A DNA stretch of 64,000 nt from Cohnella sp. SGD-V74 (GCF_003001675.1 NZ_PVYW01000006.1:269259-333258); one strand, 5' to 3'. Positions 54,501 to 63,449 are shown, numbered from the stretch's first letter. Notes: generated from the sequence alone by a model not told the origin. Translations and numbers: made by a program.

Positions 54501-55822
54501 GCGTTCGAACGATCGATCGTCCTCTGCAGCTCGGCCAAGTCCGCAATCGTTCCCGCTTCGACGATCGCCGCTTTATAGACATTCAGGTTGGCGGCTTCGG
54601 TTTTCGCTGCGCCGACCTTAGTCAGCTCCTCGATCGTCAGAGCTTCGGCATTTCCCGAGACCGCATACTGCTGAATCCGCGCAAACAGCTCCCTCAGAGC
54701 CTGCCCGTTAGCCTCGTCGATCAACGCCTGCAGCGCGGCCGCATCGGCAATCGTACCGGCGCCGGCTACAGCCGCACGGTACCGGAGAAGCTGCTCCGCC
54801 TCCACATTCGCCGCCCCTGCGGCCTTCAGCTCTTCGATAGTCAGAGCTTCGGCATCTCCTGCCGCAGCGTAAGCTCCGATGACAGCGAGCCATACCGCCT
54901 GCTGAGCGCCGTTAACGTCCGCTACGATCGTCTGCACCTGCGCCGCCGAAGCAATCGTCCCCGCCCCTTCTATCGCGGCTCTATAAGCTGCGAGGTTCAC
55001 GGCATACACCGACCTCGCGTCCAACACTTCAAGCTCCTCGACCGTCAGCTCGCCGGCATTCCCCCCCGAGGCGTAGCTCTGGATTCTTGCCAGCACCGCC
55101 GCAGGGTCGGCGCTGAACAGTGTGTAGAACTGGTTTCCGCCTGTGCCGTATGGCCCATATACCGGCGTATCCCCGGCCAGGTTGACGCTCGGCCTGACTC
55201 CGTATGCCTGCCCTGAATAATAGCTGTACTGGATAACCCCGTTCGGCTTGATCATAAACAAGCTCGGACTGTTGTCGTAGCTCGGCGAACGGGTCCAATA
55301 GTTCAGGTTCAGCGCTCTGTAGCTTCCCGCTCCGGCTACCTGAGTCCCGTGATCGCGGTACATGTCGTACGTGTCCGTATAGCCCCATTCGGCTGCCGAC
55401 AGCAGGAATACCGTCTCGTCGGCCAGCGTCTGGCCGTACGTCTTCGTCGTCGTCTCCCGCAGCGCCGTCCGAAAACGCTCGGACAAGCCGTTATAGAAAT
55501 CGCCTCTCAGCCAGGTGCGGATGTCCGAGTTTTCCCACTTCGACGATCCGGACGCATAGCTGGAATAGTAAGGCCGGTTGCCTCCCGGATGCACCCCCTT
55601 GAGCACCAGCAGCGTACGGTCCGCTCCGAAATGATCGTGCGACAGCACGATCCACGGCTCCGTAAATCCTCTCGTATCTGTCACGACCGCCCCTGCGGGC
55701 AAGTCCGCAATGCGCGTCTGCGGCTGCGCCCGAACCTCCGAATTCGAAAACGGCACCCCCAGCAGTAAAAACAACGCGCCGAATCCGACAATAACCGCCC
55801 ACTTTCGCTTTAATGCCTGCAT
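51566..55822 (-). CDS. Large SLH-domain surface protein (DUF6273 and FN3 repeats), ended early by an in-frame stop
   Basis: 1,418 residues as read. Signal peptide (1-35). Two copies of a lectin-like DUF6273-type domain (about 35-240 and 510-720; shared YNGLSERFRTA, ETxFLLSAAEWGYT, YWTRSPxYDNSPSLF). Five helical repeats of about 60 residues lie between and after them (EALTIEELKAAGA, AGTIADAAALQALIDEAN). Then a Pfam DUF5018-like segment, two fibronectin type III domains, a Gly/Ser-rich linker, a beta-rich domain and a first SLH unit (HWGEAEMNEMGSRMVVNG). SLH units bind pyruvylated wall polymers, so this was built as a surface adhesin or substrate binder. The reading frame stops inside SLH unit 2. 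ATG 55822 has GGAGG; two-component genes lie divergently upstream. Confidence 0.82.
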   Translation of the reverse strand: MQALKRKWAVIVGFGALFLLLGVPFSNSEVRAQPQTRIADLPAGAVVTDTRGFTEPWIVLSHDHFGADRTLLVLKGVHPGGNRPYYSSYASGSSKWENSDIRTWLRGDFYNGLSERFRTALRETTTKTYGQTLADETVFLLSAAEWGYTDTYDMYRDHGTQVAGAGSYRALNLNYWTRSPSYDNSPSLFMIKPNGVIQYSYYSGQAYGVRPSVNLAGDTPVYGPYGTGGNQFYTLFSADPAAVLARIQSYASGGNAGELTVEELEVLDARSVYAVNLAAYRAAIEGAGTIASAAQVQTIVADVNGAQQAVWLAVIGAYAAAGDAEALTIEELKAAGAANVEAEQLLRYRAAVAGAGTIADAAALQALIDEANGQALRELFARIQQYAVSGNAEALTIEELTKVGAAKTEAANLNVYKAAIVEAGTIADLAELQRTIDRSNALTKIRGYAKTGNARPLTVAELEDAGAVGAVASNLKAYGWAIVRAGEVGSPGELQQMIDRANEEQSRAARLIPEPISALPPGTVVKETKGFAKPWIVMAHGHFGADLTLLTLNGVHPIGNRSYYDSFDYDSSEWGNSHIRTWLRNDFYNGLSERFRTAVEPTTTLTYGKTLTDETAFLLSAAEWGYTSTYNMYRNHGTVVAGAESFRTIDADYWTRSPGYDNSPSLFYVKKDGTISIRHYEFTAMGVRPSVNIGSAGEVYGPYYDENGEEFYTLFAAEPAVALALVADYAVRGDADELTLPVLVAAGIEEAVAACLEGYKEAIARSGGIADLAALQQLVDAVNAERSSVKTIDGFRFDGLTPPAIGIIDEAAKTIEASVPYGTDISALAPTIAYNGAALTPASGEARDFSGPVTYTVTATDGSEQSYTATVTVRPVDSADAPVLLTAEADNGQVSLSWSPAIGATDYKIYWRAGTDSYLAPAVTVSGAVYGYTATGLANGTTYRFAVRASYAGVDSELSNELAAVPRTVPDAPTGVVATAGDGQAEVRFEAPGSDGGSPIVRYEVADATGRIVAAGAGSPIVVQGLTNGTAYAFSVRAVNSAGTGLSSALSNEVIPIAPTGGGGSPGTGGGESGGNGGDEGSGGNGGSGDNGGGAPSAEPKPSADATENAGSDVKVWVNGLSTSPGTVVKEQRGGRPVTVYIADSVKLERVLASAEGAGVRIQVADRGSNRLIVELDEPSLQILKKKQATFEVEIGQAVYILPIDAIDLNGIIRQADGGTEPGNLLIQIEVSLPSAADVKKLETAAAEGRFELLASPVEFAVRVVSGGAAHQVSKFNFYVERLIEIPEGGDENALTTGIAMDEDGSVRHVPTKQIDAGGKRYAKISSVTNSLYAIVSHSVKFSDTAGHWGEAEMNEMGSRMVVNGSGGLFSPDRQVTRAEFAAMLVRGLGLRPEEGTEPFSDIKETSWYAGAVNTAHA

Positions 55823-56035
55823 CGCCAATCCTCCGTCTCCCGTTCTATGAATCTCCCGCACAAGCCGCCCGGAATCCCCAAATTCCGCTTGAATTCCGCC
55901 TCGCATTTATGGATAATACGACTAGCTCGTCCTATCCTCCAGAATAAAGAATCAAGTTTAAGTTTCGTTTAAGTCCGAGGCTTTACGGCCTTATTCGACA
56001 TCCACCTCTTCAAGCCGATCGGAGAGTCGTCCCTA

Positions 56036-58189
56036 ATGAACCCTAGTTGCGCGAGAACGATCACAATCGCCGCTTCTCTGCTGACGGCGTTATTCGTTTG
56101 GTTCGGAGTTCAACCTGCCGCCCTGGCCGTTTCTACTTCCGTCAGCGATGCGAAGGACGGCATTCTCGACCTGAACCGGTGGAGCCCGCGACAGGATGGC
56201 GCCGTTATCCTGGAGGGACCGTGGGAGTTCTATTGGAATCGTCTGCTTGATCCGCAACGGCTGAACGAAAGCCTCACGGATGCCCCTATAACCGTCTCCA
56301 TCCCCGCTCAGTGGCAGTCGTATTCGATCGACGGACGCCCCCTGTCCAACGAAGGATACGCGACCTACCGCCTGACCTTCACGCTGTCCGAAGCTTCCGC
56401 AGCCCATCCGCTCGGCCTGTACGTGCGCAATGTGGCTACGGCCTACCGCATCTGGATCAACGGCGTACGCGCGATGGACAACGGGACGGTCGGCATGGAC
56501 GCCAAGACGATGGTTCCGAGAAACTATCCGAAAGCCGGCTATTTTCAGCCTCGTCCGGGCAGCAACGAGATCGTCGTGCAGGTTTCCAACTTCGTGCAGA
56601 GAACGGGAGGAATCTGGGAGAGCATCGAGATGGGGGATGCGGAGAAAATCGCAGCGCTGCATAGAAACGAAGTCCTGTTATGGGCGTTGATCGCGGGCAG
56701 TCTGCTGCTTATGGCGGTCTATTCGGGGTTTCTCTATTTGTTCCGCAATCGGCAGATCTCCGTCATCTGGTTCGGTCTGATCTGTCTGGCCGTCTGCATC
56801 CGTTCATCGCTGCTCGGACCTTCGTTCGCCTACGTTATACTTCCGGGGCTGAGCTGGGAGTGGGGAGTGAAGCTGGAATACCTTTCGGAGATCGTCACCC
56901 TGTTCTGCATGGCCGTATTCGTCGGCAGGCAGTACCCTCGCGAAGCCGTCCGGTTTGCGGTTCCCGTATTCGGCGCCGCTCTCGCGGGCTTCGGCGCATT
57001 CGTGCTTGCCGCTCCTGCGAAGACGTATACGCAGTATCTCGTTCCGTACATTTTAGCGCTGCTCCTCCCCGTCTACCTTTACGTGTTATACAGCTACATT
57101 CGCGCCGCGGTGCGTCGGAGGACGGGAGCCCGCGTCAACGCCGCCGGCTTTGCCGTTTTCTTCGCCTCCGTCATCCATGAGATTTTATACTATACCGGCT
57201 TCGTTTCGTTCGGAGGACTCGTCTCTTACGGATTGCTGTTTTTCCTGCTGACCCAGCTGCTCAATCTCTCCTCGGTGTTTAGCAAGGCGCTGACCAGGTC
57301 GGAGATGCTGACGAACGAATTGGCCAAGGTCATTGCATCCCAGGAAGAAACGATCAGAAGCCGAACCGCCTCCCTGCAGGAATTGAATCGCAAGCTCGAG
57401 CAAGGGAACCGGGAACTGACTCGGATCGAAAACGTGCGCAGCACGCTGCTGGCCGACGCCCATCACGACCTGACGACTCCGCTGACCTCGATCAAAGGCT
57501 TCTCGAAAGCGATCATGACCTCCGTCATTTCGGAGGAAGCTCCCCGCTACGCGAAACGAATCTACGAACGAAGCCTGTTGCTGGAAAAGCTGATCGACAA
57601 CGTCTTCGAACTCAGCCGGTTGCAGACCGGAGAGCTTGAATTTCAGTTTCAGGAAGTGCCGCTGCTGCCCTTCCTCCGACAGTTGACCCGCAAGTACGAG
57701 CCCGAGGGAGCGTCCCGGGGAATTGCCGTACTGTGGGAAGAGCCGGAGCTGCCGCCTCCTTCCTCCGCTGAAATACGAGTCGTCGTGGATTCCTACCGTT
57801 TCGAACGCGTATTTGCCAACCTGATTGCCAATGCGATCAAATTCACTCCCGGAGAAGGCGTCGTTCGCGTATGGGTCGAATTCCGCCCCGCCGACGAACC
57901 GGAGGACGGACGGGCCGTCATCCATGTCGCCGACTCCGGAATCGGCATTCCCGAGGCGGAGCTGCCTCGCATTTTCCAACGCCATTATCGTGGTCTCTCC
58001 GGCTCTCTCGGCCAATCCGGCAGCGGGCTCGGACTCGCCATATGCCGGGAGATCGTCACACGCCACCGTGGGGAGATCGGGGTCATCAGCGCTCCGGGCC
58101 AAGGCAGCGACTTCTGGATCGCTCTGCCCGCCCGTGTGCGCCCTGCAGAGATAGACGGCGAGTTAGCCGAGGAAGGAGACAGCTTATGA
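56036..58189 (+). CDS. Sensor histidine kinase with 7TMR-DISM sensor
   Basis: A 717-residue kinase. Signal-like N-terminus, extracellular 7TMR-DISMED2-type beta-jelly-roll (about 35-200, with LEGPWEFYWNRLLDPQ), seven membrane helices (about 215-420), a short coiled coil, then HisKA with DAHHDLTTPLTSIKGFSKAI and HATPase_c with ANLIANAIKFTPGEG and VADSGIGIPEAE. Such sensors bind carbohydrate-like ligands outside the cell. It is divergent from the large SLH protein (213-nt spacer) and overlaps its response regulator by 4 nt, so the surface protein may be a target (inference). Confidence 0.92.
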   Translation: MNPSCARTITIAASLLTALFVWFGVQPAALAVSTSVSDAKDGILDLNRWSPRQDGAVILEGPWEFYWNRLLDPQRLNESLTDAPITVSIPAQWQSYSIDGRPLSNEGYATYRLTFTLSEASAAHPLGLYVRNVATAYRIWINGVRAMDNGTVGMDAKTMVPRNYPKAGYFQPRPGSNEIVVQVSNFVQRTGGIWESIEMGDAEKIAALHRNEVLLWALIAGSLLLMAVYSGFLYLFRNRQISVIWFGLICLAVCIRSSLLGPSFAYVILPGLSWEWGVKLEYLSEIVTLFCMAVFVGRQYPREAVRFAVPVFGAALAGFGAFVLAAPAKTYTQYLVPYILALLLPVYLYVLYSYIRAAVRRRTGARVNAAGFAVFFASVIHEILYYTGFVSFGGLVSYGLLFFLLTQLLNLSSVFSKALTRSEMLTNELAKVIASQEETIRSRTASLQELNRKLEQGNRELTRIENVRSTLLADAHHDLTTPLTSIKGFSKAIMTSVISEEAPRYAKRIYERSLLLEKLIDNVFELSRLQTGELEFQFQEVPLLPFLRQLTRKYEPEGASRGIAVLWEEPELPPPSSAEIRVVVDSYRFERVFANLIANAIKFTPGEGVVRVWVEFRPADEPEDGRAVIHVADSGIGIPEAELPRIFQRHYRGLSGSLGQSGSGLGLAICREIVTRHRGEIGVISAPGQGSDFWIALPARVRPAEIDGELAEEGDSL

Positions 58190-58911
58190 ACGGAAAAATT
58201 TTGCTGATCGAGGACGATACGGACATTTGCGACCTGGTTGCCCTATATTTGCGGAGGGAAGATTTGCTCGTCGATCTCGCGCCGGACGCGGAGCGGGGGT
58301 TGGACATGTTCCGGCGCGCCGAGTACGACCTGTTGATCTCGGATATCATGCTGCCCGGGATGGACGGCTTGCAGCTAGTCCGGATGATCCGCCGCGAATC
58401 CGACGTTCCGATCATTTTCATGACCAACAAGAAAACGCCGCAGGACATCGTTAACGGCTTAAAGCTCGGAGGGGACGACTACGTCACGAAGCCTTTCGAA
58501 CCGGAGGTTCTCGTTGCGCGGGTGCAAGCCGGGCTTCGCCGTTACAAGGCGGGACGGGGAAAAAGCGGCGAGAAAGCAGGCAAAGCGTGGGACGATGGTT
58601 GGCTCAGCGTCCATACTGGCCGGCTGGAAGTATTCGTCGATAGCAAACCGGTCTCCCTTCCGGCCAAAGAGCTTCAGCTTCTTCTTCTGCTGCTCAAGCA
58701 TCCGAACCAGGTGTTCAGCGTCAGACAGCTCTACGAGAAAATATGGAGCCTCGACGGGCTTAGCGACGAGCGTACGGTAATGGTCCACATTCACAATCTT
58801 CGCAAAAAAATCGAAAAAGACGCGGCCAAACCCGAATACGTCGTCACGATCCGCGGTTTCGGCTACAAATTCGGCGCAAGAAGAAGAACGGTTGAGCGGC
58901 CGATAGACTGA
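58186..58911 (+). CDS. OmpR-family response regulator
   Basis: A 241-residue regulator. Receiver domain with IEDD, phospho-Asp in LLISDIMLPGMDGL and Lys in VTKPFEPEVL; C-terminal winged helix ending in ERTVMVHIHNLRKKIEKD and VVTIRGFGYKFG. The start ATG 58186 overlaps the TGA of the sensor-kinase gene. A longer upstream frame is a shadow of the kinase gene. Confidence 0.94.
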   Translation: MNGKILLIEDDTDICDLVALYLRREDLLVDLAPDAERGLDMFRRAEYDLLISDIMLPGMDGLQLVRMIRRESDVPIIFMTNKKTPQDIVNGLKLGGDDYVTKPFEPEVLVARVQAGLRRYKAGRGKSGEKAGKAWDDGWLSVHTGRLEVFVDSKPVSLPAKELQLLLLLLKHPNQVFSVRQLYEKIWSLDGLSDERTVMVHIHNLRKKIEKDAAKPEYVVTIRGFGYKFGARRRTVERPID

Positions 58912-58924
58912 GCGTGAATAAAAC

Positions 58925-58952
58925 AACCCCCGAATCGTCGGATTCGGGAGTT
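58925..58952 (-). terminator. Terminator of the MscS-family gene
   Basis: CCCGAATC-CGAC-GATTCGGG hairpin, followed on the minus strand by TTGTTTTATT. Confidence 0.65.
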
Positions 58953-58974
58953 GCGGCTTCTGTACGTTTGTCGT

Positions 58975-60213
58975 TTACACGTCGGAACGCAGCGCCTGGC
59001 TAAAATCGTAACCCGTCGGGTTCTGGAAAATGCGAAGACCGAAAGACGGAGCGGCCGCGAAGATGTGATCGAAAATATCGGATTGCGCCGATTCGTACAC
59101 GCTCCAATTCGTGTCGTTCACGAACGCGTATACTTCCAGCGGCAGACCGTTCTCCGTCGGCGCCAGCTGGCGAACGAGCAGCGTCAAGCTTTGATGGATT
59201 TTCGGATGATGCCTCAAGTAGCTCTCGACGTACATGCGAAAAACGCCGATATTCGTTAACTGCCGGCCGTTGATCTCCATCGTCTTGTCGATGGCATTGC
59301 GGTCGTTGTATTCCGCGATCTCCCGTTCCCTGCTTTCGATATAGTCGGTCAGCAATTGGACTTTCCGGAAGCGCTCGAGCATTTCGCCGGAACAAAAACA
59401 AATGCTGGTCGTATCGATGTGCACGGAACGTTTAATGCGGCGTCCTCCCGCCTGCCTCATCCCCCGCCAGTTGCGGAACGAGTCGGAGATCAGCGCGTAG
59501 CTGGGAATCGTCGTGATCGTCTTGTCGAAGTTCAACACCTTGACCGTATTCAGAGAAATATCGATGACGTCTCCGTCCGCGTTATACTTCGGCATTTCGA
59601 TCCAATCCCCGACCCGCACCATATCGTTGGCAGACAGCTGCACGCCCGCGACCAGCCCCAATATCGAATCCTTGAAAATCAGCATAAGAACGGCGGACAA
59701 AGCCCCCAAGCCGCTCAGCAGAATAAGAGGACTTTCCCCGATCAATCCCGAGATGATCACGATGGCTCCGATAATGAAGACGAATATTTTAATCACTTGC
59801 GTGTAACCGCGAATCGGCTTGACCTTGGAGATCTCGTAAGAATTGTAGATATCGTTGCACGCGTTCAGGAACGCGTCGATAACCATCATGCTGACGACGA
59901 TAATGTAGATGGCTGCGCCCTTCTCAATGAACGTCTGATACCCCGGAAAAAGCGGCGCAGAGAAATAAATAATGATGGCCGGCACGATGTGGGAAAGTCT
60001 ATGGAACACCTTCCGCTCCAGAAAAACATTATCCCAAGTGAAGCGGTTTTTCAAAATAACCGAAGCGATCACCCGCAATACGATCTTCTTCGTGACGAAA
60101 TTCGCCACCACGCTTACCCCCACGATGAGCAGGATGACGATCATGTTCGCGAGATACACCGCAATTTGAGAAGATACTCCTTGTTCGACCAATAGCTGCT
60201 TAATAAAATCCAT
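58975..60213 (-). CDS. MscS-family mechanosensitive channel
   Basis: A 412-residue membrane protein with about five hydrophobic helices in the first 190 residues, then the MscS beta-domain (VGDWIEMPKYNADGDVIDIS) and a cytosolic C-terminal domain. The length and the ISLNTVKVLNFDKTITTIPS region fit YbdG-like channels, which open under mild hypo-osmotic stress. ATG 60213 is preceded by AAGGAGAAG. Single gene with its own terminator. Confidence 0.9.
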   Translation of the reverse strand: MDFIKQLLVEQGVSSQIAVYLANMIVILLIVGVSVVANFVTKKIVLRVIASVILKNRFTWDNVFLERKVFHRLSHIVPAIIIYFSAPLFPGYQTFIEKGAAIYIIVVSMMVIDAFLNACNDIYNSYEISKVKPIRGYTQVIKIFVFIIGAIVIISGLIGESPLILLSGLGALSAVLMLIFKDSILGLVAGVQLSANDMVRVGDWIEMPKYNADGDVIDISLNTVKVLNFDKTITTIPSYALISDSFRNWRGMRQAGGRRIKRSVHIDTTSICFCSGEMLERFRKVQLLTDYIESREREIAEYNDRNAIDKTMEINGRQLTNIGVFRMYVESYLRHHPKIHQSLTLLVRQLAPTENGLPLEVYAFVNDTNWSVYESAQSDIFDHIFAAAPSFGLRIFQNPTGYDFSQALRSDV

Positions 60214-60271
60214 GTACTTCTCCTTATGTCAGTAAAGTTATTGTTCTATTATAGCATCCGTGCGCTCACGC

Positions 60272-60321
60272 CAAAAACTCCTCCTGGATAGATGCAGCCG
60301 CGCATCTATTTCGGAGGAGTT
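60272..60321 (-). terminator. Terminator of the siderophore-binding lipoprotein gene
   Basis: AACTCCTCC / GGAGGAGTT outer stem with an inner ATAGATGC/GCATCTAT stem, followed by TTTTT on the minus strand. Confidence 0.8.
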
Positions 60322-60334
60322 CGAAGCCCTGGCG

Positions 60335-61363
60335 TTATTCCGCCGCTTTCAATATGTCCAGTTGCAAATCCAGCTGCTTGTACAGCGCATGAATATCGCT
60401 CGGGGCAAACTGATCGATGTCGACTACGTACACGTGATTGTTCTTGAACGCGGGCAGCGATTGCCACAACGAACCGGCAAAAATCTCCTCCGCCCGCTTA
60501 TCGCCTCCGTCTCCGGCGTACACGCCGACGAACATATGATCGGCCGCATAGTCCGGCAGCATCTCAAGCGAGATATCGATGCCCTTGCCCGGCTCGAGAA
60601 CGTCCGTTTTCACCTTTGCCGGCGCCTCCAGCCCGAGCGAATGGTACAGATTGTATACTCCCCGCCCGTTCGCTTCGCTCATTACCCAGAAGCTTTTGCC
60701 TCAGATCTCGTAATACGCCACCGTCTCGCCCGGTTTGATCGTTCCCTCCAGACTTCTCTTGGCTTCCGCCGCTCTCTCCTCGTACTTCCGTAAGAACGAC
60801 TCCGCTTCCTTCTCCTTCCCGAGAAGCTCCGCGAACATGTGCAGGCGTTCCACCGGCCCTCTGTCGTTAAAAGGCATGACGACTGTCGGTGCGATTTTCG
60901 TCAGCTGCTCGACGATTTCATCCGGCACGAAATTGTGTACGATAATGAGATCGGGTTGCAGCTCCAGCACCTTTTCCACAGACGGCTCGTCCCCGATCGG
61001 CTCGGCTCCTTTCAATTCTTCTACGAACAGCCCCTTCTCTATGAAAGCCTGACCGGTGCCGATCGGCTTAACGCCAAGCGCCAGAAGCTCTCCCACGAAT
61101 ACTAGAGAAGCGATGCGCTGAGGCTCGGCAGGAATTTCAATGTCTCCGTTCAACGCTTTGTAGACTCTGGTCTCCGGTGCGCTGTCAGACGCTTCGGATG
61201 CAGCCTCAGGCGAACTCTGCTGCGAAGCAGCGCCCCCGTTCCCTGCATTGCCGGAAGCTTGCGACGGCTCCGTCCCGCCCTTATTGCCGCATCCCGCGAC
61301 GACGAGTACTAGTATCAATAATAGGATCGATAATCCCTTTGTTCCAAAATGGCTCGCCTTCAT
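60335..61363 (-). pseudogene. Iron-siderophore ABC binding lipoprotein, interrupted by an in-frame TGA
   Basis: One frame from ATG 61363 to the stop at 60335 encodes a class III periplasmic-binding lipoprotein (lipobox VAGC; PQRIASLVFVGELLALGVKP, LQPDLIIVHNF, then SDIHALYKQLDLQLDILK). It is broken only by TGA at 60703-60701, between YYEI and GKSFWVMSEANGRG. The fused regulator at 61460-63094 has Trp at this place (YYEIWQDRIWLMSEANGRG), so TGG probably became TGA. Upstream and downstream parts are otherwise intact (about 220 and 120 residues). A 27-bp Fur-type palindrome precedes it. It may be a recent null mutation, a read-through case or a sequence error. Confidence 0.85.
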
Positions 61364-61398
61364 GTGCAATGTCCCCTGTCTGCGGATGATTTTTCACT

Positions 61399-61425
61399 TA
61401 TCGATAATGATAATCATTATCGATA
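61399..61425. promoter_or_regulatory. Fur box
   Basis: Perfect 27-bp palindrome made of TATCGATAATGAT, A, and ATCATTATCGATA. Its core 61403-61421 is the classic 19-bp Fur consensus. Iron-replete Fur would block the lipoprotein gene at 61363. A further GATAATGATGAT follows, so Fur dimers may overlap. Confidence 0.9.
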
Positions 61426-61459
61426 ATGATGATAACATCGCACCTCAACTGCGTCCATT

Positions 61460-63094
61460 TCAGAAAATAGGTTTTTGCTGTGTACTTTTATTTGATTCCC
61501 CCAACAAATAGTCTGCCTGTACGTCCAACTGATAATAAAGAGACAGCATATCGCTAGGAGCAAATACGGTCAAGTCGACAAAGCTGACCCGCCCCTCGCT
61601 GACTGCCGGAATATCTTGCCACTCGCGGCTTTGCAGCAAACGTCCCAACCAGCCGGAATCGTTGGCGTTCTCCTTGTCGCTCCGATATACGCCGACCAAC
61701 ATTCGATCGGCTGCGTAGCGCGGAAGCTCCTCAAGCTTAATGCTAAGAGGAACGCCTGGCCCCAGCACTTCCCGCTGCAGAGCTTCAGGCGGCCTCAATC
61801 GCAGCCCGCGGTATAGATTCGCCACTCCGCGGCCGTTCGCTTCGCTCATCAGCCAAATTCGGTCCTGCCAGATCTCGTAATAGGCCACCGTCTCTTCTTC
61901 GCGGATCACCCCGGCAAGTCGCTGTCGGGCCTGCTCCGCCTTGCGCTCGTATCTGGCCAGGAATGCCGCGGCCTCCTCCTGCTTGCCGAGCAGCTCGGCA
62001 AAGTAAGCAAACAGCTCGAACGGACCGCGCTTGTTGTACGGAACGACAACGGTTCTCGCCGCTGACGATAGCCGCTCAAGATGTTCCTCGCCGATCAGAT
62101 GATGGGCAATGACCAGATCCGGCTGCAACGCGGCTATGTCCTCCGCAGGATGAAGCTCGCCGATCTCCGCAACGTCCGCCAGCCATTCGTCCGCAACGCC
62201 CCATTTTGACAAATAAGTCGGCGCCGCCCCGACCGGATGAACGCCTAGAGCCAGCAGATGCCCTACATGCTGAAGCGCGACGATTCTTTTCTCTCTTCCG
62301 ATGAACGCGGTGGGCGTTTCCCCGGTAAGCTCCTTGAACTTGCGGCTGAAATAAAAGCCGTCGGCGTAGCCCACCTCTATCGCCGTATCGTGAACGCCTC
62401 GCCGGCCTAGAAAAAGCAGCTCCTTGGCTTTCTCGATCCTCAGCCGATTTAGAAATTCCGAGAACCCGGCCCCGGTCTCCTTCTTGAACAGGACCGAGAA
62501 ATATTCGGGATTCAGCCTCAGCATGTCGGCCATCGAGTCCCTGGTAATTTTGTCGCTATAATGCTCGCGCATATAATCGACGGCTTGCCGAACTTTCGAA
62601 GGGGGCCGCTCCTCAGCGGGCAAGCCCGGCTCGAACAGCGCCTCCAGAAGCTGCCTGAAGCGGCTTTCCGTCCGCCTCGGGTCCTCGAAGCTTCGGACAG
62701 CCAGCTCTTCGGCCAGAGCCAGTACCCGATGAGGCTCGTCCGTATGAAGCTTGCCGCTGTTCAGATGAAAACCCGGTTTGCGGAACAGACGATGGGCCGA
62801 AGATTGCTCCATAAGACCGAACCGTTCGAAGTCCAGTCGATAGGCGCGAACGGGCGTATGCTCCGGCACATTACGGATGGACAGAACTTGTCTGGGAGCT
62901 GCACAGTATATGTCGCCCGCATTCAAGAGCAGCGCGTTGTCGCCGATTCGAATTTCCGCGCTTCCCTCCGCTGCGATCAGCAGCACGTGGCTCTCCCCGT
63001 TTTCGTCTCCGACCTCGTCGCCGTCTCTGCATGCAATGAACCGGATTTGAACGAGTTGGTACAAACAACGATGCAATAACGTCATCACTGCCAT
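61460..63094 (-). CDS. AraC-family regulator fused to a siderophore-binding domain, Btr-like
   Basis: A 544-residue cytosolic regulator. N-terminal cupin-like domain (1-130); AraC double HTH (about 170-270; ITRDSMADMLRLNPEYFSVL and VHDTAIEVGYADGFYFSRKF); then a periplasmic-binding-like domain (about 270-540) closely related to the adjacent lipoprotein. This is the layout of Bacillus Btr, which senses an iron-siderophore inside the cell and activates uptake genes. ATG 63094 has GGGTGAG. It lies upstream of the Fur box and lipoprotein gene, its likely target. Confidence 0.9.
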   Translation of the reverse strand: MAVMTLLHRCLYQLVQIRFIACRDGDEVGDENGESHVLLIAAEGSAEIRIGDNALLLNAGDIYCAAPRQVLSIRNVPEHTPVRAYRLDFERFGLMEQSSAHRLFRKPGFHLNSGKLHTDEPHRVLALAEELAVRSFEDPRRTESRFRQLLEALFEPGLPAEERPPSKVRQAVDYMREHYSDKITRDSMADMLRLNPEYFSVLFKKETGAGFSEFLNRLRIEKAKELLFLGRRGVHDTAIEVGYADGFYFSRKFKELTGETPTAFIGREKRIVALQHVGHLLALGVHPVGAAPTYLSKWGVADEWLADVAEIGELHPAEDIAALQPDLVIAHHLIGEEHLERLSSAARTVVVPYNKRGPFELFAYFAELLGKQEEAAAFLARYERKAEQARQRLAGVIREEETVAYYEIWQDRIWLMSEANGRGVANLYRGLRLRPPEALQREVLGPGVPLSIKLEELPRYAADRMLVGVYRSDKENANDSGWLGRLLQSREWQDIPAVSEGRVSFVDLTVFAPSDMLSLYYQLDVQADYLLGESNKSTQQKPIF

Positions 63095-63126
63095 GATCTC
63101 ACCCGCTTATCGTTAGCGTAAATATT

Positions 63127-63159
63127 AAAAAACCTCTGAATCCGTCGAGATTCAAAGGT
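63127..63159 (-). terminator. Terminator of the rRNA-tRNA operon
   Basis: ACCTTTGAATC / GATTCAGAGGT hairpin followed by TTTTTT on the minus strand. Confidence 0.85.
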
Positions 63160-63175
63160 CGTCATTTTATGCATA

Positions 63176-63258
63176 TGGTGCGCGTAGAGGGACTTGAACC
63201 CCCACGGTTTCCCGCCAGATCCTAAGTCTGGTGCGTCTGCCAATTCCGCCATACGCGC
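63176..63258 (-). tRNA. tRNA-Leu(TAG)
   Basis: 83-nt cloverleaf with a variable arm and encoded CCA. Loop CTTAGGA in a CCAGA/TCTGG stem gives TAG, reading CTA. Confidence 0.95.
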
Positions 63259-63293
63259 GCATTCGCTTGCATTCTACCCGGTGTCGGAAAGAA

Positions 63294-63369
63294 TGGTGAG
63301 CCATGAAGGACTCGAACCTTCGACACCCTGATTAAAAGTCAGGTGCTCTACCAACTGAGCTAATGGCTC
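63294..63369 (-). tRNA. tRNA-Lys(TTT)
   Basis: 76-nt cloverleaf with CCA. Loop CTTTTAA in a CCTGA/TCAGG stem gives TTT. Confidence 0.95.
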
Positions 63370-63374
63370 GAGAA

Positions 63375-63449
63375 TGGCTGGGGATCTAGGATTCGAACCT
63401 AGGAGTGACGGAGTCAAAGTCCGTTGCCTTACCGCTTGGCTAATCCCCA
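63375..63449 (-). tRNA. tRNA-Gln(TTG)
   Basis: 75-nt cloverleaf with GCCA end. Loop CTTTGAC in an ACGGA/TCCGT stem gives TTG. Confidence 0.95.
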
